The notes under the pieces were generated by a model. The model had not been told where the DNA came from and ran no database searches. It worked only from the letters and a program-made list of their open reading frames with translations. From the NCBI GenBank assembly GCA_031392925.1, contig JANMVV010000049.1:50885-114884 (forward strand): a DNA stretch of 64,000 bases. Direction: 5' to 3'. The DNA comes from JAGNNV01 sp031392925. Its GTDB lineage: Bacteria > Acidobacteriota > Vicinamibacteria > Fen-336 > JAGNNV01. The translations under genes and the position numbers were made by a program. Shown piece after piece: positions 8,242 to 17,129 of the stretch. The number at the start of each line of letters is the position of its first letter. Position 1 is the stretch's first letter.

Positions 8242-8961
8242 CTATTCTGCGCGAGCCACCGTGATCGAACGAACCTCCCGCACTCCGTAGGCCAGCAAAG
8301 TCGCCGCGCACTCACGAAGGGTGGCCCCGGTCGTGGTCACGTCATCGACCAGAGTCACGGCGGCGCCCTTGAGGGTGAAATCGGAGCCGGCCGCGAAGGC
8401 GTTCCGGACATTCCGCCGCCGCTCGCCGGCCGAGAGGTCGGTCTGAGTCCTGGTGTTCCTGGTCCGGGCAAGACCGCTCGATACCCGCAGACCGCAGTCT
8501 CTGGCAAGCTCGCCTGCGAGCAGATGGGCCTGGTTGAATCCCCGGCGGCCTTCCCGGTCGGGATGGAGCGGTACCCCCACGAGCACGTCCGAGGCCTTCA
8601 GGATGCCCCGGCACCGCTCGCTTTTGAGGAGCCGGACGGCGAGTCGCGCCGCGGTCTTGTGCCGACCGCGGTACTTGAGAGCGACCACGCAAGCACGCAG
8701 CGGACCGGCGTAGGCTCCGAGGGAAACGCCCTCCAGGATTGGAGAACGGCCCCGCCGGCAGCGCCCGCAGTCTTCGCCCTCAGAACCCGGCAGAGGAGAA
8801 CCGCAGCGGCATTGGGGCCCGGTGATCAGGGGAAGACTGTCCCAGCACTTCTGGCACAGGGGCGGGTCGTGGGCGGAAACCAGATCTCCGCACGAAACGC
8901 AGCCCGTGGGGAACAAGGCGCCCGCCAGGGCGTCACAGGTCCTTGTCCAGAAGAGAGTCAA
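8242..8961 (-). CDS. comF: ComF-family phosphoribosyltransferase-like protein
   Basis: A 239-residue ComF protein. The N-terminal zinc-finger part has CVSCG, CQKCWD, CRCG and CGRC (residues 21-68). The C-terminal phosphoribosyltransferase domain ends in the PRPP-binding loop VTLVDDVTTTGAT (about residues 203-215). In naturally competent bacteria ComF helps take up single-stranded DNA in the cytoplasm. A ComEA-like gene and a prepilin gene occur at 51-52 kb, but a full competence system is not shown. It follows a dksA-like gene by 12 bp. Confidence 0.9.
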   Translation of the reverse strand: MTLFWTRTCDALAGALFPTGCVSCGDLVSAHDPPLCQKCWDSLPLITGPQCRCGSPLPGSEGEDCGRCRRGRSPILEGVSLGAYAGPLRACVVALKYRGRHKTAARLAVRLLKSERCRGILKASDVLVGVPLHPDREGRRGFNQAHLLAGELARDCGLRVSSGLARTRNTRTQTDLSAGERRRNVRNAFAAGSDFTLKGAAVTLVDDVTTTGATLRECAATLLAYGVREVRSITVARAE

Positions 8962-8973
8962 TCCAGCCGCTTT

Positions 8974-9327
8974 CTAGATGATGCCGGCTTCAATCTTCTC
9001 CTGGCAGCTCAGGCAATGCTTGGCCCAGGGAACCGCCTCGAGGCGCTTGCGCTCGACGTCGTCACCGCACACGATGCACGCCCCAAAACGCTTCTCGTCG
9101 ATCCGGACGATGGCGTCGTCGATCATCTGAATCTCGTCGCGCTCCTTGTTCGAGAGGCTGAACAGGAACTCCTTGGTGTAGGAATTGGCGGCTTTGTCGA
9201 CCGGGTCATGGGAAACGTCGGAGTCGACCTGCTTGCCTTGCGAGCGAGTCTTGTCATATCCCTTCGTTATGTCGGTCTTCTGATCGACGAGGCGCTTCCG
9301 ATAAAGCTTCAGCGTCTTTGTGTCCAT
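8974..9327 (-). CDS. dksA: DksA/TraR-family C4 zinc-finger transcription factor
   Basis: A 117-residue protein, ATG at 9327 preceded by AAGGAGAG. It has the DksA layout: an N-terminal coiled coil, the coiled-coil-tip motif DPVDKA (DxxDxA) needed to act through the RNA polymerase secondary channel, and a C-terminal zinc finger, CIVC...CLSC. DksA works with ppGpp to adjust transcription to growth. It is slightly short for E. coli DksA (151) but like many DksA/TraR proteins elsewhere. Whether it is the main DksA or a paralogue is unknown. Confidence 0.88.
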   Translation of the reverse strand: MDTKTLKLYRKRLVDQKTDITKGYDKTRSQGKQVDSDVSHDPVDKAANSYTKEFLFSLSNKERDEIQMIDDAIVRIDEKRFGACIVCGDDVERKRLEAVPWAKHCLSCQEKIEAGII

Positions 9328-9380
9328 GTCCGATCTTCTCTCCTTGATCTTCGTCTTTCCACCACGACCCGCGTGATCGA

Positions 9381-10319
9381 TCACGCGATTCCAAATCGCT
9401 TGCATTTCTCCCAGAGGGACTTGCGCGAGATGCCCAGCGTTTTCGCGGCATCCGCCTTTGTCCCCTCCGAGTGTTCGAGCACCCACAGGATGTAAACGCG
9501 TTCCAGTTCCTTCAGGGTTGGCTGTTGGGAATGGAGCGAACGCAAGACAGTATCAGCACTCAGCATGTGTTTGGGCAGGGACGAGGCCTCGAGGAGGCCG
9601 TCGCCATCATGCCGCAGGATGGCCCGCTCGATCGCCGACTGCAGTTCACGCACGTTTCCCGGCCACGGATAGGCGGAGAGGATCTGCCCCGCCGCCTCCG
9701 AGAAACCCGAGGCCAAAGTCTTCTTTCGTCGTCGCTCCGAGGCCAGGAAGGCGGTGGCCAAAGGCAGAATGTCTTCGACGCGCTCCCGCAGCGGCGGAAT
9801 GGGAATCGTGATCACGCACAAGCGGTGGTAGAGATCGTCCCGGAACGTCCCCAGGGCGATGGCCTCCTTGAGCGATCCACGTGAGGTAGCCACGAAACGA
9901 ACGTCCACCGGTCTCGCGACGCTGTCTCCGAGACGTTGAATCGTTCCGTCCTCGATGGCCCGAAGGAGTTTGGCCTGGATTGAAAGGGCCAGGTCCTCGA
10001 CGTGATCGAGAACCAGAGTACCGCCGTTCGCCCGTTCCAGCCGTCCGCTCTGTGCCTCGAACGCATGGGTGAAGGCGCCGCGGGCGTGGCCGAAGAACTC
10101 CGAGTCGGCGAGAGACTCCGCGATGGCCCCGCAGGACAGAACCTCGTAGGGCCCCTCCCGTCGAGGGCTCAAATCATGCAGGGCCTCCGCGATCCGGCCC
10201 TTGCCGGAGCCGGTTTCACCCTCGATCACCACGGGCGCCGATGCGGCCGCCACCCGCGGCAGCCACGACGCCAGGTCCCGCATGGCCTTCGAGACGGCGA
10301 TCAGGGGCTCTGGGTTCAA
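9381..10319 (-). CDS. NtrC-like sigma54-activator homologue with altered AAA+ motifs
   Basis: A 312-residue protein made only of an AAA+ domain and a C-terminal Fis-type helix-turn-helix (about residues 280-312, AAKTLGISRKSLWEKCKRFG). It has no receiver or sensor domain. The TTG at 10319 overlaps the rsfS stop as TTGA and has GAGG 7 nt upstream. Walker A is GETGSGKG (34-41). The sigma54-contact loop reads GAFTHA (81-86) instead of GAFTGA, and Walker B reads LVLDHVED with His106 where Glu is usual. WPGNVREL is intact. It may bind DNA and sigma54 abnormally, or no longer hydrolyse ATP; both are inference. Confidence 0.85.
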   Translation of the reverse strand: MNPEPLIAVSKAMRDLASWLPRVAAASAPVVIEGETGSGKGRIAEALHDLSPRREGPYEVLSCGAIAESLADSEFFGHARGAFTHAFEAQSGRLERANGGTLVLDHVEDLALSIQAKLLRAIEDGTIQRLGDSVARPVDVRFVATSRGSLKEAIALGTFRDDLYHRLCVITIPIPPLRERVEDILPLATAFLASERRRKKTLASGFSEAAGQILSAYPWPGNVRELQSAIERAILRHDGDGLLEASSLPKHMLSADTVLRSLHSQQPTLKELERVYILWVLEHSEGTKADAAKTLGISRKSLWEKCKRFGIA

Positions 10320-10660
10320 TCCTTGACCTCTTCGCGCTTGGCACCGCCCCACAGGCGTTCGAGGTCGTAGAACTCTCGGCTCTTGGGTGTGAACACGTGA
10401 ACCACGAACGGGCCGTAGTCCATCAGGATCCATTCCCGCCGCGGGTAACCCTCGAGATGCCGGGGCTTCACCCCTTCGAGGCGAAGCTTGTCCTCGATGG
10501 CGTCGACGATGGCCACGACCTGCCGCTGGTTGCGGCCGGTGGCGATGGTGAATCCATCCGCCAGTCCCGAGCCTGCCGAAAGCTCGAGTATGACGACATC
10601 TTCCGCCTGTTTAGCGAGCGCCGCCTTCGCGGCGGTTCGACAGTACGCAATGGCGTTCAC
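10316..10660 (-). CDS. rsfS: Ribosomal silencing factor RsfS (Iojap family)
   Basis: A 114-residue RsfS, which binds ribosomal protein L14 and blocks subunit joining in starvation. Family landmarks are DVVILELSAGSGLADGFTIATG at the N-terminus and the C-terminal stretch EWILMDYGPFVVHVFTP, then a YDLERLW end. GTG start at 10660 overlaps the nadD stop (GTGA). The order obgE-nadD-rsfS is a common ribosome/NAD block. Confidence 0.93.
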   Translation of the reverse strand: MNAIAYCRTAAKAALAKQAEDVVILELSAGSGLADGFTIATGRNQRQVVAIVDAIEDKLRLEGVKPRHLEGYPRREWILMDYGPFVVHVFTPKSREFYDLERLWGGAKREEVKD

Positions 10661-11217
10661 TTGTAAAGGCCTTTCTCCTCGATGTAGAGCCGCACCGATT
10701 CGGGAGTGAGATAGCGAATGGACCTCGACGCCTTGACCGCGTCACGTATGTCCGTCGACGAAATGGCCAGCCCCTCGAAGGGAACGGCGGCCGAATCCCG
10801 GGCTCGATCCCCCGGCCGGCCCAGCACGCGAACTTCAGCCAACCGCCGGACTTCAGCACTCTCCCGCCACGCGTCGAGGCCCGCGGCCGCATCCGAGCCG
10901 AGGATCAAAGTGAAGCAGGCTTGCGGCGAGCGCGCGGTGAGGTTTTTTAGGGTGTCCACGGTGTAGCTCGGCGGCTCCCGCTCAAGCTCGCAGCCTTCGA
11001 CGGCCAGAGCGGGGTTGCCTTCGACCGCGAGGTCCAGCATCGCGCGCCGATCCTCCCCAGACGCGGCGCACGGGCCCTTGAAAGGGGATTGGCGCGCGGG
11101 GACGAGTCGCACCTCCTGGAGTTCGAAGGCCTCGATGGCCCACTGCGCCGCCCGAAGATGGCCGTAGTGAACCGGGTCGAACGAGCCGCCGAGGAGACCG
11201 ACGCGACGGAGACTCAT
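10657..11217 (-). CDS. nadD: Nicotinate-nucleotide adenylyltransferase NadD
   Basis: A 186-residue enzyme of NAD synthesis that adenylylates nicotinate mononucleotide in the cytoplasm. The N-terminal nucleotidyltransferase motif GLLGGSFDPVHYGHLR is intact, including the paired HxGH histidines. The C-terminal ISSTDIRDAVK motif (SSTxIR) is present. ATG at 11217 overlaps the obgE stop (ATGA), and the stop overlaps rsfS, so the three are translationally coupled. Confidence 0.95.
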   Translation of the reverse strand: MSLRRVGLLGGSFDPVHYGHLRAAQWAIEAFELQEVRLVPARQSPFKGPCAASGEDRRAMLDLAVEGNPALAVEGCELEREPPSYTVDTLKNLTARSPQACFTLILGSDAAAGLDAWRESAEVRRLAEVRVLGRPGDRARDSAAVPFEGLAISSTDIRDAVKASRSIRYLTPESVRLYIEEKGLYK

Positions 11218-12224
11218 GCTTCCTCCCGTGGCGTCTGCAGCATGGAAGCGAGGCGCCGGACGAGCTCCTTCAAGCCGTGGCCGGTGGCCGCGGAAATTTC
11301 GAAAATCTCCAGGCCCTCCCGCTTCGCAATCGCCTGGATGGAGGGCAGCGGATCCTCGTCTTCGTGGACCAGGTCCCGCTTGCTGGCCACGATCACGCGC
11401 GGACGGCCGGCGAGTGCGGTGGAGAACGCGTTGAGCTCGCGGCAGATGGTTTCGTAGTCCGAGGTCGCGTCCCGGCCGGAAAGGCCGGAGGCATCGATCA
11501 CGTGCGCGAGCACGCGCGTTCGCTCGATGTGCCTCAGGAAATCGAGGCCGAGACCGGAACCGGTGGAAGCGCCTTCGATGATTCCGGGCACGTCGGCCAC
11601 CACGAAATCGTAGTCATCGAAGGACGCCATGCCGAGAACCGGACTCAGGGTGGTGAACGGGTAGTCCGCGATCTTGGGCTTGGCCGCGGAAATCTTCGAG
11701 AGCAGCGTCGACTTTCCCGCGTTGGGGAGACCGACGAGACCCACGTCGGCGAGGAGCTTGAGGTCGAGACGGAGCCAGTGCTCCTCTCCGGCTTCTCCGG
11801 GGTCGGCGTTTCTGGGCGCACGATTCATGTTCGAGAGATAGCTCTTGTTGCCGCGACCGCCGCGACCGCCCTTGGCGATGAGAAGCTCTTCGCCGTCGGC
11901 GACGACCTCGCCCATGACGACGTCGCTACCCTCTTCACGAACGATGGTTCCGAGGGGCACGTCGATGAGCGTGTCCTGGGCATCGCGGCCGGTCCGGTTG
12001 CTCGGGCCTCCGTGACCTCCGCGCTTGGCGCGGAATTCGGTGTGGAATCGAAGCTGAAGCAGCGTGTTCTGGTTCACCCGGCCGACCAGAATAACGTCTC
12101 CACCGGATCCGCCGTTGCCGCCATCCGGCCCGCCCATGGGGACGAAGGTCTCCCGACGGAAGCTCGAGCAGCCGCGACCGCCGTCACCGCCTTTTACGAA
12201 AATCTTGACGCGGTCGACGAACAC
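11214..12224 (-). CDS. obgE: Obg-family GTPase (ObgE/CgtA)
   Basis: A 336-residue ribosome-associated GTPase. The N-terminal Obg domain is glycine-rich (FVKGGDGGRGCSSFRRE). The G domain has G1 GLPNAGKST, the switch region DYPFTTLSPVLG, G3 DVPGIIEGA and G4 ASKRDL. There is only a short C-terminal tail, so the optional Obg C-terminal domain is absent. GTG start at 12224. It lies after rplU-rpmA, the usual arrangement, with a 66-bp gap from rpmA that may hold its own ribosome-binding site. Confidence 0.96.
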   Translation of the reverse strand: MFVDRVKIFVKGGDGGRGCSSFRRETFVPMGGPDGGNGGSGGDVILVGRVNQNTLLQLRFHTEFRAKRGGHGGPSNRTGRDAQDTLIDVPLGTIVREEGSDVVMGEVVADGEELLIAKGGRGGRGNKSYLSNMNRAPRNADPGEAGEEHWLRLDLKLLADVGLVGLPNAGKSTLLSKISAAKPKIADYPFTTLSPVLGMASFDDYDFVVADVPGIIEGASTGSGLGLDFLRHIERTRVLAHVIDASGLSGRDATSDYETICRELNAFSTALAGRPRVIVASKRDLVHEDEDPLPSIQAIAKREGLEIFEISAATGHGLKELVRRLASMLQTPREEA

Positions 12225-12290
12225 TATCTAAACCAGGACCGGGGGAGCTCTATGCCCTCGGGTGAGGGTTTGCGGCGCTCCGGAAAGCGC

Positions 12291-12551
12291 TTACGCCTCG
12301 GCCGGGACGATGCTGATGAATTTCCCGCGGCCGCCATGATCCTCGAAACGAACATGGCCGCTCACCTTGGCGAAGACGCTATGGTCTTTCGCGAGCCCGG
12401 CGTTCTTGCCGGCCTTGAAACCGGTGCCCTTCTGGCGCACGATGATGCTGCCGCCCGACACCAGTTCGCCGCCGAAGGCCTTCACGCCGAGGCGCTGCGA
12501 ATTGGAGTCGCGCCCGTTGCGGGATGATCCGCCGCCTTTATTGGTAGCCAT
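12291..12551 (-). CDS. rpmA: 50S ribosomal protein L27
   Basis: An 86-residue L27. The start is MATNKGGGSSRNGRDSNSQR, followed by LGVK and GGSIIVRQKGTGF. It already begins at the mature-type sequence near the peptidyl-transferase centre, so no Firmicutes-type N-terminal extension needs to be cleaved. It follows rplU by 14 bp. Confidence 0.97.
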   Translation of the reverse strand: MATNKGGGSSRNGRDSNSQRLGVKAFGGELVSGGSIIVRQKGTGFKAGKNAGLAKDHSVFAKVSGHVRFEDHGGRGKFISIVPAEA

Positions 12552-12565
12552 ATCTGCGGTGCTCC

Positions 12566-12877
12566 TTAGGCCGAAACGCCGTCAACGAGGACGGTGGTGA
12601 GGTATTGACGGTGGCCGCGGGTCTTCTTGTAGTGCTTGCGGTGCTTGAACTTGAACACCCGGACCTTGGTGTCGCGAATCTGCGCGACCACGGTGGCGCT
12701 CACCGAGGCGCCGGAAACCGGGTTACCGGCCGTAACACCCGCATCGGTGCTGACGAGGAGCACATCCGAGAACGTGATCTTGTCGCCGACATTGCTGGTA
12801 AGCCGATCGACCTGAAGCTTCGCCCCAGGTTCGGCACGGTACTGTTTTCCGCCGGAGCGGACAATTGCGTAAACCAA
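12566..12877 (-). CDS. rplU: 50S ribosomal protein L21
   Basis: A 103-residue L21, beginning MVYAIVRSGGKQYR and ending with the family stretch KFKHRKHYKKTRGHRQ, which binds 23S rRNA. First gene of rplU-rpmA-obgE. The 97-bp gap upstream contains a possible -10 (TAGAAT) but no matching -35 that I trust. Confidence 0.97.
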   Translation of the reverse strand: MVYAIVRSGGKQYRAEPGAKLQVDRLTSNVGDKITFSDVLLVSTDAGVTAGNPVSGASVSATVVAQIRDTKVRVFKFKHRKHYKKTRGHRQYLTTVLVDGVSA

Positions 12878-12974
12878 GGTGGCCTCCGTCTAGACCCGAA
12901 ATAGAGCCGTTGATTCTACCTCAAGCGGCGTTTCCCCGGGGACACCGGCTCGGATTTGGCGTTCAGCCCAGGCT

Positions 12975-15914
12975 CTAGAAGTCGTACCCGATCCAGAACT
13001 GGAAGCGCGGAGAGGTGCTTCGGACCTTGAGATCGGTGAGCCAGCTCCAGTCGAAGTGCATCGGCATGCCGAGGAGGAAGGCCTGAATGCCGACACCAAA
13101 CGAGGCCCGTCCGTCCACCAGCCGTCGGCCATCGACCGCCTGTCCGAAGAGCGGATCGTTCACGTAAGAGACCCCGGGGCCCGTGGTCGAGAAGGTAAAG
13201 GGCTCACCCGGGTAGTGCGCGCCGCCAACGTTTCCAAACAGGGTGCCGCGCACCGGGCCGAGCACGCCGATGGGGGTGGCCATGAGGTCGATCAGCGGAA
13301 TACGCAGCTCGGCGCCGGCAAAGAAACCCTCGGACCCTACGAAGGAGCGATAGTCATAGCCCCGCATTTCCATGTTTCCGCCAAAGGCGAAGAGCTGCGG
13401 CTGATCTCCCTTGGACGAATACGCGCGCACGCGGGTGGCCAGAAGCATGGAGGTCCCCGGAACCCGCAGGTACTTGCGGGCGTCGAAATCGACGGTCCTT
13501 CGAGAGAGGAATGAACTGACCCCGGGGGAGTACTCGAATCGGAGATTGACGGTGGAACCCGCCAGAGGCCCGAACTCGCGGAAGCGCGTGGTCTCCCGGG
13601 TGTAGCCAATCGTGAGAGGGAGAGTGGAGCCATCGTAGATTGGGACCTGCCCGACGGCCGCGGCCTGTTGTTGGATCTGGATCTGCACGGTCGGATCCTG
13701 ATAATCGGTCTTGATCCTGGTGTAGCCGGCCGAGAACTGGATGCGGTTGAACTTGTTGAGGGGATAAACGGCAAAGCCGGCGGCGCCCGTGTACCGTTCG
13801 GTGGCAAGCGCGCCGGCTCGGGTGTAGCTGGCCGAATACAGCGACGGGAAGTAGTAGACGGTGAAATCGGAGCCGATGACCCCCCAGTTCCAGCGGCCAG
13901 AGAGGTTCGAATACTGGCCCGAGTAGTTCCGGTAGTCTCGAACCGATTCCACGGTGAACAGGAAGCTCTGATCGCCCAGGACATCGGTGAGTGCTATCTG
14001 CGATCCTCCGAAGAAGTCGCCGTTTGAAGTGACTCCAACGTTCAACGGGGGGCGTCCCTCGAGATACAGACCCTCGAACAGCCGCTTTCGCCGCTTGTTC
14101 TCCGCCACCACCTGGTGAGTCACATCGGGCTGAAAGTCCACGACCTCGGCCGGAGCGGAGGAAGCCTGTTCCACCTCCTTGGTCTGTTCCGTGGGATCGA
14201 GGGTGTAGAGCTGGTAGGCGCCCTTGAAGTAGCTGATGAAGCCGACCCGATCGCCCAGGGAAGTCTTGAGCGGCGCGGGCGCCATGTTCCCACCCATGGT
14301 GTCGGTGAACTGTCTGATCACTCCGGTCTTGATGTCGATGCTCCGGAGGTTGTAGATCCCGTCATCCTCGTTCGAGGAATAGAAGACTTCCGAGCCATCG
14401 CTCGAGAAATAGGGAGACATGTCCGCGAAAGGACCGTAGGTGAGGTCGATCCGGCGCGACGGGTTGCCGAGCGGAAACATCACGATCTTGTAGTTGCCGC
14501 TGACCCTTCGGTTGTAGACCACCAGCGTTCCGTCCGGCGAGATCCGGGGATTCGCGTCGAAGAACCCATCGTTGGTGAGGTTCTTGTACTCACCGGTCTC
14601 CAGGTTCATGAGGTAGATGTCGGCCACGCCCTCCTTGGTGGCGGCGAAGAGAACCTGCTTTCCGTTGGGAAGGATGCAAGGGGATTCCACCTCATCGAGA
14701 TCGATCGGTAACTTCTTCACCACATCACCCGAGAGTGGCGAGACCAGGAACAGGCTCCGCCTCTTGCCCGTCCGTCCGACGAAGGCAACCACATCGCCCT
14801 TCGGCGAGAAGTCGATGGTCCGTCCGGTCACGAAATTCTCGCCGGGGAAGGTGACGCCCTCGTATTTCCCGGTGTAGCCCTTGGTGAGATTCTTCACCAC
14901 CGCCCCGTCCTTGGCTGACAGCATGACGATGTCGGCCTCGCCGTCGTTTCGATTGCCGGTGACGGCGGCGACCAGCTCGCCCGACGGAGAAGGCGCAAAG
15001 GCGTACACCTGAGAAAAGGATGTCTTCTCCGGATCCGGGGAGATCTCGGTGCCGTAGTCGGTGGGCCGCTGACGGTCGCGGAACGGCTTGAAACGTTCCT
15101 TGATCCATTTCACGAAAGCCTCGTCGAACTCCTTCGGCGTCAGCCGGAACGCCTGCTGATAGATGCTGTCCTCGGAGGTGGTGACGATGCTCTTACGCAA
15201 GGTGTACATGAACTGACGGATTCCCTCCTTGCCGAACCGGGCGGCCATGAAGTCGAAGGTGGCATGGCCGAGGTTGTAGTCGGTCCTTCCGCCTGCCACT
15301 TCCAGTTTCGACATGCGCGGCACCTGATCGTTCAAGGCGGCGTCGCGCACGGTCATCAGGTCGTGGGAGTCCCATTCGCCGCGCATGTAGTCGGCGAGAC
15401 CTTCCCCGACCCACAGCGGGGTGCTGCGCGAGAAGATGCCCTGGGGAATCAGGTCGAACTCGAAAACGTGCGTGAGTTCATGAGTGATGAGGCCCTGAAG
15501 CCGGTCCGGCGCGCCGTCCGCGGGGATGACCATCCGGTTGCGGACGGGCTCGGTGAACGCCTGCACCTGTTCAGGGATGAAGTCCGGGTAGAGGTTCGTC
15601 TGCTCGAACTCGGAATGGGTCTTGTAGAAGACCACGGGAATCGACGACTGGATCTCGTGCTTGAGCTCGGAGGAAACGTGCTGGTACGCGCTCTCGAGGT
15701 ACGAGACCAGCCGCGCCAGGTGTTGTTCGAACTCCGGGTAGTAATACACCTCGAAGTGCGGGCTCTTGTAGACCCGCCAGGCGAACCGGTCGTAGTTCAC
15801 CTTGTTCTTGCCGAAGTAGGGGATGTACTGAGCGAAGGCGACGGGGGCGGCGAGCGTCGCGATCAGCCCGAGGGTAAGGAGATAGCAAGATCGTTTCATG
15901 AGGGGGCGGGTCAT
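12975..15914 (-). CDS. Peptidase MA-like / TolB-like propeller / outer-membrane barrel fusion protein
   Basis: A 979-residue exported protein. GAGG lies 6 nt before the ATG at 15914. After a signal peptide (ending VAFA) comes a gluzincin-type metallopeptidase domain: HELTH with H145, E146, H149, and the third ligand E171 in WVGEGLADY. The middle (about 300-600) is a beta-propeller of PD40/TolB repeats such as PRISPDGTLVVYNRR and PYFSSDGSEVFYSS. The last 350 residues alternate short hydrophobic strands and end in Phe (WIGYDF), like a surface-antigen/BamA barrel. It should sit in the outer membrane with periplasmic peptidase and propeller. Substrate unknown. Confidence 0.8.
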   Translation of the reverse strand: MTRPLMKRSCYLLTLGLIATLAAPVAFAQYIPYFGKNKVNYDRFAWRVYKSPHFEVYYYPEFEQHLARLVSYLESAYQHVSSELKHEIQSSIPVVFYKTHSEFEQTNLYPDFIPEQVQAFTEPVRNRMVIPADGAPDRLQGLITHELTHVFEFDLIPQGIFSRSTPLWVGEGLADYMRGEWDSHDLMTVRDAALNDQVPRMSKLEVAGGRTDYNLGHATFDFMAARFGKEGIRQFMYTLRKSIVTTSEDSIYQQAFRLTPKEFDEAFVKWIKERFKPFRDRQRPTDYGTEISPDPEKTSFSQVYAFAPSPSGELVAAVTGNRNDGEADIVMLSAKDGAVVKNLTKGYTGKYEGVTFPGENFVTGRTIDFSPKGDVVAFVGRTGKRRSLFLVSPLSGDVVKKLPIDLDEVESPCILPNGKQVLFAATKEGVADIYLMNLETGEYKNLTNDGFFDANPRISPDGTLVVYNRRVSGNYKIVMFPLGNPSRRIDLTYGPFADMSPYFSSDGSEVFYSSNEDDGIYNLRSIDIKTGVIRQFTDTMGGNMAPAPLKTSLGDRVGFISYFKGAYQLYTLDPTEQTKEVEQASSAPAEVVDFQPDVTHQVVAENKRRKRLFEGLYLEGRPPLNVGVTSNGDFFGGSQIALTDVLGDQSFLFTVESVRDYRNYSGQYSNLSGRWNWGVIGSDFTVYYFPSLYSASYTRAGALATERYTGAAGFAVYPLNKFNRIQFSAGYTRIKTDYQDPTVQIQIQQQAAAVGQVPIYDGSTLPLTIGYTRETTRFREFGPLAGSTVNLRFEYSPGVSSFLSRRTVDFDARKYLRVPGTSMLLATRVRAYSSKGDQPQLFAFGGNMEMRGYDYRSFVGSEGFFAGAELRIPLIDLMATPIGVLGPVRGTLFGNVGGAHYPGEPFTFSTTGPGVSYVNDPLFGQAVDGRRLVDGRASFGVGIQAFLLGMPMHFDWSWLTDLKVRSTSPRFQFWIGYDF

Positions 15915-15936
15915 GGTCATCCTCTAAGAGGCGGCA

Positions 15937-16689
15937 CTATGGCAGGAGAACGCGGGTTCCCCGGATCTTCTGGGGCGCGATCACCCCAAGAAAATTCGGC
16001 AGGAGACGGTCCATGAGTTCGAAGTACGAGGACAGGGGTGACACCTTCTGCTCTTCGCCGTAGACGACTTCTTCGGAGAAACGCTCCTTGTGCAGAAGGC
16101 GGCCGGTGGCCCCGTCGATGAAGGAGAAATCGGCGGAGAGGTTGAAGGCCTTGCGCTCCGCGTATCGGTTTCCCTTCACCTCTCGCACGCGGCCGCGGTT
16201 GTCCCGGACGAGGGCCGAGTCCTGCTGGAATCCCGACCGATTCTGCTCCTCGAAAGCGAGCTTGCCGGTGACGATGAGCGGGTTCTGATACTCCTCGCCG
16301 AGCTTCCTCCAGAAAGCGCCGTCCTGAAGGAGCCGTTCTCCCTCGGCGCGGTACCGATCGCGGTCTTCGCGGGTAACCCGCACGTCCTCGGTCGGCTTGA
16401 ATGCCTTCGCGAGGGCCTGGTTCAAGGGCGGCCGGTCGGGTTCGATCACCTGCAGTTTTGACGAGGAACGCAACTGGTTCTGGAGCAGCCGGGAGGTTTC
16501 GGGGGACAGCTCGATGCCCTCTTCGACGAGGTCGGTGACGAAGCCGGCCACCAGAACCCGGCGGAATTTCGAGACATCCAGCTTCGACTTCAGAGGGGTT
16601 TCAATCGGAACCTCGAGCGAGCTGGCGCAACCCGGAACCAGGAGCGCCGCGCCCATCGCACCCGCCAGGAGACGAACATGCATTCTCAT
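15937..16689 (-). CDS. Predicted lipoprotein of unknown function
   Basis: A 250-residue protein with lipobox LVPGCAS (Cys at about residue 21), so probably membrane-anchored in the periplasm. The mature part begins with a LPP-like VLVAGFVTDLVEEGIEL strand-helix and contains LIVTGKLAFEEQNRS and SFIDGATGRLLHKERF, resembling the alpha/beta fold of lipoproteins that report on a TolB/CsgG-like N-domain, but I cannot name a family. It overlaps the upstream TPR gene by 4 bp (ATGA) and lies 22 bp before the peptidase-barrel gene, so the three likely work together in the envelope. Confidence 0.7.
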   Translation of the reverse strand: MRMHVRLLAGAMGAALLVPGCASSLEVPIETPLKSKLDVSKFRRVLVAGFVTDLVEEGIELSPETSRLLQNQLRSSSKLQVIEPDRPPLNQALAKAFKPTEDVRVTREDRDRYRAEGERLLQDGAFWRKLGEEYQNPLIVTGKLAFEEQNRSGFQQDSALVRDNRGRVREVKGNRYAERKAFNLSADFSFIDGATGRLLHKERFSEEVVYGEEQKVSPLSSYFELMDRLLPNFLGVIAPQKIRGTRVLLP

Positions 16690-17129
16690 TGGCGGATCTC
16701 CGATCCTTGGCCCTTGGGGGCGGCGGGCGCCGGGGTGGGCGTCTCTTTCGGCTTGGGCGTCGCGTCTTTCTTCAGCTTCTTGTTTCTCTTTTCATCCGCC
16801 TCTCGAAACAGGTCGTAGTTCTGCTGAATCGAGACGTTCTTGGGTTGCAGTTGAAGGGCGCGTTCGTAGGCGGCTCGCGCCTTGTCGAAGTCGCCCTGCT
16901 GCTCGAGGGTGACGCCCAGGTTGTTGAAGGCCGAAGCGTACTCGGGGTTGAGAGCGGTCGCCTGCTCAAAACGGAATCGCGCCTCATGCCACAGTCCCCG
17001 CCGGGCCACGTCAATGCCGAACGCCACTTCTTTCTTGGCGTTCTTGTCAGCACTGTCGGCAGCCGAGGCCGGAAGCGAGGAGAAGAGGAGACAGGAGGCG
17101 AATGGAAGATAAAAGCGGAATCGCGTCAT
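16686..17129 (-). CDS. Exported TPR protein
   Basis: A 147-residue protein, ATG at 17129 with AAGGAG 9 nt upstream. A signal peptide ends ASAADS at about residue 25. Two TPR units follow (LWHEARFRFEQATALNPEY; FDKARAAYERALQLQPKN), then a Lys-rich helix and a Pro/Thr tail ending in PAAPKGQG. It is periplasmic, or anchored by its partners. First gene of a three-gene unit with a lipoprotein and the peptidase-barrel protein. Confidence 0.8.
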   Translation of the reverse strand: MTRFRFYLPFASCLLFSSLPASAADSADKNAKKEVAFGIDVARRGLWHEARFRFEQATALNPEYASAFNNLGVTLEQQGDFDKARAAYERALQLQPKNVSIQQNYDLFREADEKRNKKLKKDATPKPKETPTPAPAAPKGQGSEIRQ

